Part shown: positions 27,691 through 35,000 of the stretch, piece by piece | How positions within the stretch are numbered: position 1 is the stretch's first letter | Layout: every line of letters starts with the position of its first letter | Assembly (NCBI GenBank): GCA_963575745.1 | Contig: CAUYUJ010015746.1 | Location: forward strand, 172,501 to 207,500 | From: Prorocentrum cordatum | Lineage: Eukaryota; Sar; Dinophyceae; Prorocentrales; Prorocentraceae | Length of the DNA stretch: 35,000 bases | Direction of reading: 5' to 3' | Translations under genes and position numbers: made by a program | The notes under the pieces: model-generated | Database searches by the model: none | Seen by the model: only the letters and a program-made list of their open reading frames with translations | What the model was told of the DNA's origin: nothing

Positions 27691-27726
27691 GGACTCCCTC
27701 TGCGGAGGGGCGGCGGGGGAAGGGGA
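27688..27726 (+). promoter_or_regulatory. In-frame UAG junction with downstream hairpin (possible readthrough site)
   Basis: After the UAG the frame continues open through GGACTCCCTCTGCGG and into ORF2 with no second stop. Five nt after the UAG, CCCTC (27696-27700) can pair with GAGGG (27705-27709) around a TGCG loop, followed by a G-rich stretch. The downstream codon is GGA. No codon acting as ATG lies between the UAG and 27766. Confidence 0.4.
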
Positions 27727-27765
27727 TTGTATGCGAGTGTGTGTGGGGACGTACCCTTTTCTATC

Positions 27766-30700
27766 ATGCGCAAGGCCGGAGTGGTGAAGCCGGACTTTGG
27801 TGTTCTGGTTGATTCTCCAGCTACTGGGCAGGATATGCAAGGGCCGGAGTTCACGAATTCATTGGATTTTACTATTCTTAGTTGGAATGCGAATGGGATG
27901 CAGGAGGGATCGATCAATGACGTTGCTGCCTTACTGGACGACGGGCCACGGTGGGATGCTTTACTGTACCAGGAGGGGCCGCTCGCGGAGGAGACTGCCG
28001 AAAAGATATTGGAATCTGGCCATTTGTGGTGTTGCTCACAGGCGCGGGCTTCGACCAAGCGCAGCGTTGGCGTCTTGATTCACAAGAGATGGGCGGTGCA
28101 GGGAGTCGATATGCATTACCGCACTATGAGCTCTTCTTTATCTTACTTGGACGTTTCTTTGGCGGGCGGCCGCTACAGGCTCGTCACGGCACATCTATGT
28201 CACGGCGGATTTCCAGACAACATCTTCGAGGCGCAGTTGATGGAGGTCGAGGCCGTGTTGGCTGGGGCTCGGCACGAGAAGCGCACGTTTATCCTGGGGA
28301 TCGATGCGAACGCCGTGCTGGGCCAGAAGCTCCCGGCGGACGATGGTAACATCATCGGGGATCACGGGCATCGTCAGCGTAACCATCGAGGCCATATGTT
28401 CGCGCACTGGTTGCACGGAGCACGACTGACAGCAACGAGTCTGATGTTCGAAAACCTCTGGCAGGACGCATGGACGCACGAGATGTACAGCACTGGTGAA
28501 CGACGCCAGATCGATTACATATGCGTGGAGGCGGCCAAATCCGAAAGCGTATTGCATGCTTCTGTGTTCTGGAACTTGGAAGGTAAATCGGACCACCGAG
28601 CCATTTTTACCCGGGTGCGGACGGCCGCGCAGTCTCGTCCTCGACGTCGCCGGGCCAAGATCATGCGAGGGTGGAAGCCTGCTCTCGACGACCAGGCAAA
28701 GCCCTCGCTATACCACGGTTTGCTGACGGATGGCCTCGCGCAAGGCCATGCGAATTTGTCAGATGTGAATGCCATAGTTGTGCAAGCTGCTCGGCGTGGT
28801 GGGGAGACGGCCGTGGCGCACGGGAGTCGACATAGCGACGATGTCGTTGAGCTTTTCGCTATGAGGCGGCAGGAGCACGACCCAGAACGACGGAAATCGT
28901 TGTCAAAACGTTTGTGGAGGGCTCTCCGCACGAGCAGACGTCGCCGCTATGATAGGGAGATCCGCGAAGCAGCTGCACAAGGCCGAGGATTACGTAGCCT
29001 CCAAAGGATCCAACAGCGACATGCTGGCGTCGAGAGGACCACGTCGATCGAAAATCTGGCGGGGGAGCTGGTGACAGATGGTGCAGGTATCGCGGAGGCT
29101 TTCGCCTGCTTCTATGAAGACTTGTACCGGGATGCTCAGGCAGCTGGATATGACGAGTGGCAAGGCGAACCCCGAGCTGTCTCACCGATTACACCTGCGG
29201 AGGTTACAACGGCTCTGAAACGGATGAAAGGAGGAAGAACGGGCGCTGATGACGGATTGGTGGCGGAAATGCTCCGCTCTGGGCACGAGGAGCTGCTGAG
29301 CACCATCGCATCGTATTTCACGGATATCCTTGGCGGGTCTTTGGACGCGCCGGGAGAGTGGAAGGTCGCGCGATTGTCTGTCATCTTCAAGAAAGGTGCC
29401 AGGCACGATTTACGGAACTACCGACCTATCTCGATCATCCCAGTCCTGGCGAAGTTGTTCAGCCTTGTGCTTTACGACCGTATCAAAGACAGTGTGGAGA
29501 AACAGTTGCGGGAAGAACAATATGGCTTCCGTCGTGGTAGGGGTTGTGATGACGCTTTGCATGTTTTGAGAATGGTTGTTGAGAAGTCTGGAGAGTGGGG
29601 AGAAGAGCTCTGGGTAGCGACCCTGGACGTCGAGAAGGCTTTCGACAAAGTGCATCATGCGCAACTTTTTGATGCACTCATGTTGGCGAACGTGGATTCT
29701 GCCGTGGTGGCGGCTCTTCGTAAGCTCTACCAAAATATGTCGGCCTATGTGCAAGTAGATCCAGGCACAGACAGTCGTCGCTTCGAGGTGCAGCGGGGAG
29801 TGCGTCAGGGAGACCCTCTTTCGCCCGTGCTGTTAAACCTGGTGATGACGCAGGTGCTGGGTGAAGTTGACGCTGCATGGCAGCGACGAGGTTACGGCAC
29901 GGAGGTAGGGAGAGCGGTCGATGGGACGCGCCTCACGCACGTTGCCTTCGCAGACGACATGACGCTCGTCGCTAGATCCTGGATTTCCTTGAAGCGCATG
30001 GTCGTTGCCGTGCGAGATTCGCTGCTGAAGCGCGGCTTGAAGTTGCACCCCACGAAGTGCAAGGCGCAGAAGAATCGCCCCGACGTTCGGCAACGAGGCG
30101 ACGTGGCTTTGGCCAACGGTCTCTCGCTGAATGTGTTGTGGGAGGGAGAGCCCCTGGAAGTGCTCGGCACGATGCTTTCGCTCACGGACGCGACCAAGGC
30201 AGAGTTGGAGCACCGGGTTGCGATTGGGTGGAGGAAGTTCTGGGCCATGAAGCGGCTGCTGATGAATGCAGATACTTCCCTGTACAGGAGACTGAACCTG
30301 TTTGACGCGGCCATCGGCAGCAGTGTCTTATACGGTGCTGGATCGTGGACGCCGCGCGCGGACGAGACGCGCTTTCTGACGACAGCAGAGAACGGGATGT
30401 TGCCACGAATATGCGGCATTCGTCGTCGTCTTGAGGAGCCATGGCATGAATGGATCCGCCGGGCCACCAGCCGTGCGCGGGCCAAGGCGCGCGCCGCGGG
30501 CGTGCGGGACTGGCCGACAGCGCACGCAGCGAGGAAGTGGTCCTGGGCTGGGCACGTCTGCAGGTCAAGCGCGCGCACGTGGGCCTGGAGAGTGACGTTC
30601 TGGCGAGACTCCGCGTGGACGGCGGATGCACGTCGCGAGGGCTCGGGCAGGCTGATGCGGCCATCGCGCCGCAGACATATGAAATGGGAAGACAAACTTC

Positions 30701-30807
30701 GACAATATGCAGTTCATACCGGCGGGGCTCGCTGGGCACAGATGGCAGGAGACAGGGCCGATTGGCTATCCAGAGCGGGAGACTTTGTGACGTGGGCGAT
30801 AGCTTAG
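27766..30807 (+). CDS. LINE ORF2: AP endonuclease and reverse transcriptase
   Basis: 1013 residues from the first ATG (27766); nicks target DNA and reverse transcribes the element RNA. Exonuclease/endonuclease/phosphatase domain, residues about 33-285: SWNANG (39-44), YQEG (Glu 70), GIDANA (Asp 180, Asn 182), IDYI (Asp 250) and SDH (275-277), all catalytic positions present. Reverse transcriptase about 530-790: NYRPIS (551), YGFRRGRG (586-593), LDVEKAFD (first catalytic Asp 621), RQGDPLSP (from 680), FADD (728-731, a variant of YADD), then LKLHPTKCK. The C-terminal region has WAGH (927-930) and RRHMKWEDKLR (Trp 974), as in many LINE proteins. No RNase H. No internal stop or frameshift. Translation may start at 27766 by reinitiation or continue from ORF1 through the UAG. 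An APE-type LINE; clade not assigned. Confidence 0.93.
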   Translation: MRKAGVVKPDFGVLVDSPATGQDMQGPEFTNSLDFTILSWNANGMQEGSINDVAALLDDGPRWDALLYQEGPLAEETAEKILESGHLWCCSQARASTKRSVGVLIHKRWAVQGVDMHYRTMSSSLSYLDVSLAGGRYRLVTAHLCHGGFPDNIFEAQLMEVEAVLAGARHEKRTFILGIDANAVLGQKLPADDGNIIGDHGHRQRNHRGHMFAHWLHGARLTATSLMFENLWQDAWTHEMYSTGERRQIDYICVEAAKSESVLHASVFWNLEGKSDHRAIFTRVRTAAQSRPRRRRAKIMRGWKPALDDQAKPSLYHGLLTDGLAQGHANLSDVNAIVVQAARRGGETAVAHGSRHSDDVVELFAMRRQEHDPERRKSLSKRLWRALRTSRRRRYDREIREAAAQGRGLRSLQRIQQRHAGVERTTSIENLAGELVTDGAGIAEAFACFYEDLYRDAQAAGYDEWQGEPRAVSPITPAEVTTALKRMKGGRTGADDGLVAEMLRSGHEELLSTIASYFTDILGGSLDAPGEWKVARLSVIFKKGARHDLRNYRPISIIPVLAKLFSLVLYDRIKDSVEKQLREEQYGFRRGRGCDDALHVLRMVVEKSGEWGEELWVATLDVEKAFDKVHHAQLFDALMLANVDSAVVAALRKLYQNMSAYVQVDPGTDSRRFEVQRGVRQGDPLSPVLLNLVMTQVLGEVDAAWQRRGYGTEVGRAVDGTRLTHVAFADDMTLVARSWISLKRMVVAVRDSLLKRGLKLHPTKCKAQKNRPDVRQRGDVALANGLSLNVLWEGEPLEVLGTMLSLTDATKAELEHRVAIGWRKFWAMKRLLMNADTSLYRRLNLFDAAIGSSVLYGAGSWTPRADETRFLTTAENGMLPRICGIRRRLEEPWHEWIRRATSRARAKARAAGVRDWPTAHAARKWSWAGHVCRSSARTWAWRVTFWRDSAWTADARREGSGRLMRPSRRRHMKWEDKLRQYAVHTGGARWAQMAGDRADWLSRAGDFVTWAIA

Positions 30808-30849
30808 CTTGAATGACCGGCCCTACAGTACAGAGCGCTTTGGGGGATG

Positions 30850-30920
30850 CCCTCCTCCTCGTTCCCTTCCCTCTTCCTCCTCCTCCTCCTCGTCCTCCTC
30901 CTCTTCCTCCTCCCTCGTCC
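30850..30920 (+). repeat. TCC tract at the LINE 3' end
   Basis: TCC and TTCCC triplets about 45 bp after the ORF2 stop. It may be the element's own 3' tail in place of poly(A), or the insertion site. Confidence 0.8.
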
Positions 30921-31460
30921 GGCGTCCAGCCGCGCCCACTTTGCTAGCATCCCAGTTTCGTTTTTCGCATCCTCTGGCCTGCGGCCGGCGCAGGGGGAGG
31001 GGGAAATATGTCACCTTCTGCGTGGTCTGTCTCTCTTTCAGGCCACGGTTCACTTCATGAGTTTGCCTATCGCAGGTCGGCTCTTGGGGTGCTCCTGGTT
31101 TGCCTGGCGAGTCTCTGAGTCGCATAACATGTCGTTCGCCCGTGCCCGTGGGTATACAAGCTCATGGGACGTGGGGACCGTCTCCACCCCGGAGGCCCTT
31201 GCCAGGCCCAAGCCGGACCCAAAACGATAGCGGATGGGCCGGCACGCCGGTTTTTTTGGCGTCGTATCCAAAGGTTGTCTGTCTTCTCGCGTCGCGCCGC
31301 GGCCGTGCGGTGCATGAGGCATAGCACGAGGCCGGTTTGGGATCACCACCGGCCCTCATATTCTCGCTGTTTGTTTTTGTTTTAGTTCCTGCATGCGCGC
31401 CCGCGCGACGGGCCTCTCCGGAGATGCGCACACTTGCCACTTGCCACTTGCCACCTCTTC
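30921..31460. other. Stretch without recognised gene
   Basis: Between the LINE and the right VP-repeat piece. There is an acceptor-like TCTGTCTCTCTTTCAG on the plus strand ending at about 31041, and a GTGGCAAGT 8-bp-period repeat on the minus strand at about 31433-31458. No coding motif seen. Confidence 0.45.
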
Positions 31461-31464
31461 GCCC

Positions 31465-32073
31465 CTCTCGCCGGCCTGCGGCCTTCGGCACGTGGACGAG
31501 CTCCTTGATGTCATCCTGCGTCGGCGCCGCCACGTTCTCCTCGAGCTCCGTCGGGTCGCAGACGCTGTCGTCGACGACCAGCGAGCGCTCGTCATCGAGG
31601 CCGCCCGCCCCGCGCCTCTGCTTGCCAGACGTCGCCACCAGACGGCCATGCTCAACTCCTCCGCGAACTCCTCGAATCGCGGCTCGTGGACGCTCTCCCC
31701 GACGCCCTCTCACGTCGGCACCTCCGCGATCCGCTCGGGGTCCTTCGGCACATTGACGGCCTGCCTGCCGACGTGCTCGGGCGTCGGCACCGTCAGCATC
31801 TTCTCAGAGGCCCGGCACGGGGGCGCTCTCCTCGACGCCCTTGGCCGTCGGCCCCTCCGCGCTCTTCTCAGCGAGCTTCGGCAAAGCCTTCTTGGTCTCC
31901 TGGCCCTCCTCACCCAGGACGTGGACGATGGTCTCGGCAGGCACGACTTTCGGCACCTCAGCGGTGCTGGCCATCTCCACCTTTGGCTGCACGCATGGTT
32001 CATGCTTCTCCCCGCCGGAGATGCTGGCACGCACAGGGGGGCGGCCTTGCCATGCACCGCCAATGCTGCTCCT
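31465..32073 (-). pseudogene. VP-repeat gene fragment (right piece), stops and frameshifts
   Basis: Read leftwards: EMASTAEVPKVVPAETIVHV, LGEEGQETKKALPKLAEKSA, PTAKGVEESAPVPGL (about 32000-31805); shifted, KMLTVPTPEHVGRQAVNV and PERIAEVPT, then an in-frame TGA at about 31710 where the left piece (25795-26640) has a sense codon, and EGVGESVHEPRFEEFAEEL; shifted, LDDERSLVVDDSVCDPTELE, ENVAAPTQDDIKELVHVPKA. G/C-ending codons support coding origin. An open frame continues upstream to about 32517 but shows no clear motif. Same family as the left piece (shared EVPT.EGVGESV and HVP). Function not recognised. Confidence 0.5.
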
Positions 32074-32519
32074 GCCTAGCCAGCTTCGGAGCCAGCTCCC
32101 CAGCCGAGATGTTGAAGGCGTGCGCCGCACATAACGTGTGCTTCCAGCTCGACCAAGCTGCGCCCCGATCTCCTCGTCGTCCCCTGCGCAACGAACTCCT
32201 TGCACCAGTAAGGCCAGTGCGCGCCCTAAGCTCCTCCTTGATGAGAGCCTCTCCCTCCCCCTTCGCCCACGTGGGCGCCGGCCGAGAACGCCACGCCGCG
32301 TGGAGACGACGGCGCACAATGGCCGCCCGCGCCACGGCCTTGAGAGCCGCGTGGGCCGCCGCGCAGCCCCGTTGGGCGTGGCTTCAAGGGGGGGGGGTCC
32401 TAACTCGGGGGGGTCAGACACGGCCCCCTCTCGTGCCCCTCTCGGGCCCCTCCGGAGCCCCAGGGGGGGCTCGTCCAGGTACCGCTTGTGGGCACCTTCT
32501 CGGAGCACCCTCGCCACCC

Positions 32520-32765
32520 GCGGTGGACAACCCTCCCTTTCGTAAACCTCCCCTCAGTGACTGAAACGGCCTGGGACCGAAACCGACGGACCTGGACCCG
32601 CAAAAATGACGGCCGCGACGCCCTCTCGCGAATCGAAAACGGCCAATTCCTTAATCGACGTGTCAGGATAGGAGGTCTATCCACCTCCGAATTTATGACC
32701 CTCCCATGAAGCAGCGCCCAGCCCCGAATCGAGCAGGGACCGACCGTCCCGGCATTCCTGTAGTC
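32520..32765. other. Stretch without recognisable content
   Basis: No repeat or coding signal that I can support. Confidence 0.45.
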
Positions 32766-32768
32766 CTA

Positions 32769-32925
32769 CCACGAAATGTTCTTAGAACCCCAAAATGTTC
32801 TAAGAACAAAAGCAACGTTCTTGGAACAACAACCCGATGTGAAGACCGTCCCAGCCAGAAATGCTCTAAGAACATTTCGTGGAAACCACAAAAGGTTCTT
32901 GGAACATTATCCGGTAGACCTATGG
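32769..32925. repeat. Cluster of GTTCTNNGAAC palindromes with an inverted repeat
   Basis: CCACGAAATGTTCTTAGAAC at 32769-32788 and GCTCTAAGAACATTTCGTGG at 32863-32882 are inverted copies (18 of 20). Further GTTCTAAGAAC and two GTTCTTGGAAC palindromes lie in and just after the interval. Confidence 0.7.
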
Positions 32926-33185
32926 GCACGCCAGGACGCTTCGCCACTGCTTGGAACCCCGAAGGAGCCCGCCCAGGGGCACGCCGGCCGCAGCTGCCGC
33001 CACTGCGGCGCCCTCGTCCGGAGGGCGCCCCGCCCGCCACCGCCGCGGGCCGGGCAGGCCGCGCGAGAGGGGCCGCGCGCCACCGAGGAGGGCGCGGGGC
33101 CCGAGCGCGGCGCCAGCCTGGCGCCCAAGGCCGGCTTGAGCCAAGACGGCTACGGAGGGGGGGCAGCGGGAATAGGAGGAAGAGG

Positions 33186-33310
33186 ACGATGAGGAGGAGA
33201 GGGAGGAGGAGGAGGAGGAGGAGGAGGAGGAGGAGGAGGAGGAGGAGGAGGAGGAGGAGGAGGAGGAGGAGGAGGAGGAGGAGGAGGAGAGGAAGGAGGA
33301 GGAGGACGGA
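33186..33310 (+). repeat. GGA microsatellite
   Basis: About 40 GGA triplets, nearly pure. Confidence 0.93.
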
Positions 33311-33469
33311 GGAGGACAGAGGGGGGAACGGGGGGACGGGCGGGGCGGGAGACGGAAGGCTCGCCCCCGGTAACCCAGCAGCCCTCCTGCGCCTCGCGCA
33401 GGCTGAGGTGGCCCAGGTAGCCGAACCGCGCCTGCGTGAGCGGGCGGCGACCGTCAGCAGAAGGGCCAT

Positions 33470-33785
33470 GAGGAGAGAGGAGAGAGAGAGGGAGGATGGA
33501 GGGAGGGGGGCTGGAGGAAGGATGGAGGGAGGGGTGGGGGGAGGACGGGGGGAGGGAGGAGAGAGTGAGGAGGGAGGTAGGAGAGGAGAGAGAAGCAGGG
33601 AGGAGATGGGAGGAAGGAGGGAGGAGAGGGAGGAGAGGAAGGAGAGGAATGAGAGGGAGGAGAAGGAGGAGAGGGATGAGGGATGAGGGATGAGGGATGA
33701 TGATGGTGATGATGCTGCTGCTGATGATGATGATGAGGAGAATGAGGAGGACAAGGATCATTTGGAGGAGAAGGAGGAGTGAATC
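33470..33785 (+). repeat. Purine-rich GGA/GAGA tract ending in TGA repeats
   Basis: GAGGGAGGA-like units, then GATGAGG, then TGATGATG triplets from about 33695. Confidence 0.88.
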
Positions 33786-34030
33786 AGACAATCCCTACAT
33801 ATGTACATATATGCTGCGTGTACAAGAATGCATTGGAGCTTTGCGCCATGCACCTTGGTCCTTGAAGTTTGGTATGCAGGCGGAGTGGCAGGAAAGTCCA
33901 ACAGACAATTCAGCGATAACTCCCTGTTGCTTTTTTTCGGGCATCGCCGTCATAGTAACGTCAGTCGGTATCCTTCCTTCTTGTTTCTTGTTCCTCATGT
34001 TCGCCCTACCATGCGTATTTTCCTCCATCC
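33786..34030. other. Stretch without recognised gene
   Basis: Open frames exist on both strands but with no motif or codon bias that I can support. Confidence 0.4.
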
Positions 34031-34034
34031 TCCT

Positions 34035-34510
34035 CAACTCTTTTTGCGGAGGCTCCTCCTTGGAGAGCCTCTGAGGGCCTCACGGAAGTTTTTCAGGCTT
34101 TCTAAAAACCTTCTGGAGGCCTCCTGGGCGCCGTCTGGGGGCCTCTGGGGGCTCTTGGGCCGTCTTGGGGCTCTCGTGCGCCGTCGTGGCGCCCTCTTTG
34201 GGTGCCTCTTGGGCCGTGTTGAGCTGATTTCTGGGGCCTCGTGGGCTGTCTTGGACCGTTGGAAGCATGAAACAGCGAGAACACGAAAACCCTTCAAGAA
34301 CCATCGAAGGAACCAACTTGTTTCGCCTCCTGAGTGCCTCATGGGAGTCCTTTTGAGGGCATCTTGGCCGTCTTGAAGCCCTCTTGGGCTGTCTTCAAGC
34401 CATGTTTGACCAATTTTGAAACGCTCTTGTGCGGTCTTGGGCTCTCTTGGAGCGCTCTTGAGCCATCTTGGCGCCTTCTTGACGTCTCTCGACCCCCTTT
34501 GACGTTTTTT
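34035..34510 (-). repeat. Dispersed CCCAAGAGGCCCC repeat, minus orientation
   Basis: Inverted relative of 6797-7470: GGCCTCTTGGG and GGGCCGTCTTGGGG units on the plus strand, with the unique core at about 34255-34325. Read on the minus strand the core is TTGGTTCCTTCGATGG, then GTGTTCTCGCTGTTTCATG, followed by a CTTCCAACGGTCCAAGAC stretch, parallel to the core of the other copy. Confidence 0.75.
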
Positions 34511-34579
34511 GGCGCCCCCCGCCAGGCCCGAAACGGCCGGAAGGTAAATCAGTGCACGCTGGAGGGCCCAGGACCCCCT

Positions 34580-34653
34580 GCACATATATATATATATATA
34601 TATATATATGTATCTACATATCTATCTATATATATGTGTATATATATATATAT
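34580..34653 (+). repeat. TA dinucleotide tract
   Basis: ATATAT runs broken by GTATCTACATATC and TGTG; very unlike the local base composition. Confidence 0.9.
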
Positions 34654-34689
34654 TAGAACCACGCGCGCTTCGCGTGCGCTTAGGTTCTA
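34654..34689. repeat. Compound hairpin TAGAACC...GGTTCTA
   Basis: 34654-34660 pairs with 34683-34689; inside, ACGCG (34661-34665) pairs with CGCGT (34671-34675), leaving a one-sided bulge. Directly follows the TA tract. Confidence 0.6.
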
Positions 34690-35000
34690 GTCGCGCTCGA
34701 AGATCTATCATCGCAAATTGCCGTTGGGTGCTGCCAGATTGACTCGGGAATTCCCTGAAGGTTGGTCGCGGGACCTGCCGCTATTTGGTAGATAACCCAA
34801 CAAAAATCGTGCAAAGGGGTCTTCGGGGGCGTCTACGACGCTTTCGTCTAGGACCGAAGAAGATCAAAGAAGAACTGGGGATGTCGGTGCTCTAACCTAT
34901 TGCAGATACACTGGGTTTTCCTAGTCTAGATCGTCGTCATCAACTCTAAAGTGCCAGGCTACAGCAGAATGCTTCTGCGCGACGCTCTGCCAGCGAGCGA
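34690..35000. other. Stretch without recognised content
   Basis: Composition is closer to average than the rest of the window, but no open frame of note or repeat is visible before the window ends. Confidence 0.4.

Larger units (their letters stand above)
26644..30920 (+). mobile_element. LINE (non-LTR) retrotransposon, apparently complete
   Basis: Two-ORF LINE: ORF1 26785-27690 and ORF2 27766-30807, with a short 5' leader and a 3' region ending in a TCC tract; no poly(A). I place the 5' edge at a 10-nt TTGGCTCAAG match to the dinoflagellate spliced leader at 26644, and the 3' edge after the TCC tract, which is uncertain. Both ORFs are free of internal stops and all catalytic motifs are present, so it may be young. 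It lies between two pieces of a VP-repeat gene family. No target-site duplication could be recognised by eye. Confidence 0.85.

Overview
The window looks like dinoflagellate nuclear DNA, probably a peridinin-type alga with an expanded genome. This rests on very GC-rich DNA packed with mini- and microsatellites, strong G/C preference at third codon positions in the few coding stretches, an N-terminal domain plus leucine-rich-repeat gene of a type common in dinoflagellates, and a LINE retrotransposon whose 5' edge carries a 10-nt match to the end of the dinoflagellate spliced leader. There are no bacterial-type operons. Species cannot be fixed from the sequence alone.

Layout. 80-2381 (minus): an LRR gene with a novel-looking N-terminal domain and an MGCC start; the LRR part is broken by three indels. 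2475-5590: satellites, including a 9-bp satellite of about 1.4 kb nested inside a 102-bp tandem array. 5590-10100: decayed pieces of two different retroelements on the minus strand (an ORF1-type coiled-coil piece and an RNase H plus zinc-finger tail), a dispersed CCCAAGAGGC repeat and TCC microsatellites. 10200-16990: several short tandem families (about 85, 153, 12, 11 and 95 bp), many of them present twice in the window. 17060-22800: about five copies of a composite element of roughly 1.3 kb, full of CGCGCG hairpins. 22850-25660: a three-way-junction palindrome, a MITE-like element, microsatellites, a second inverted-repeat element and possible exons. 25795-26640 and about 31465-32073 (minus): two decayed pieces of one VP-repeat gene family. 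Between them lies the best preserved unit, a LINE (about 26644-30920, plus) with ORF1 and ORF2 (AP endonuclease plus reverse transcriptase). 32500-35000: palindromic GTTCT motifs, GGA microsatellites, an inverted copy of the CCCAAGAGGC repeat, and a TA tract.

How it fits together. The only unit that looks capable of activity is the LINE: ORF1 (RNA-binding, coiled-coil) and ORF2 (endonuclease and RT) lie in one frame separated by a single UAG. The most unusual signals are (1) a 200-bp palindrome with twin GGA-loop hairpins that sits in an intron-like position in the VP-repeat gene, with a related smaller fold at 22.85 kb; (2) the spliced-leader remnant exactly upstream of ORF1; (3) the in-frame UAG; and (4) the composite hairpin-rich array at 17-22.8 kb. 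Most very long open frames in the window are satellites that happen to lack stops and are not listed as genes.
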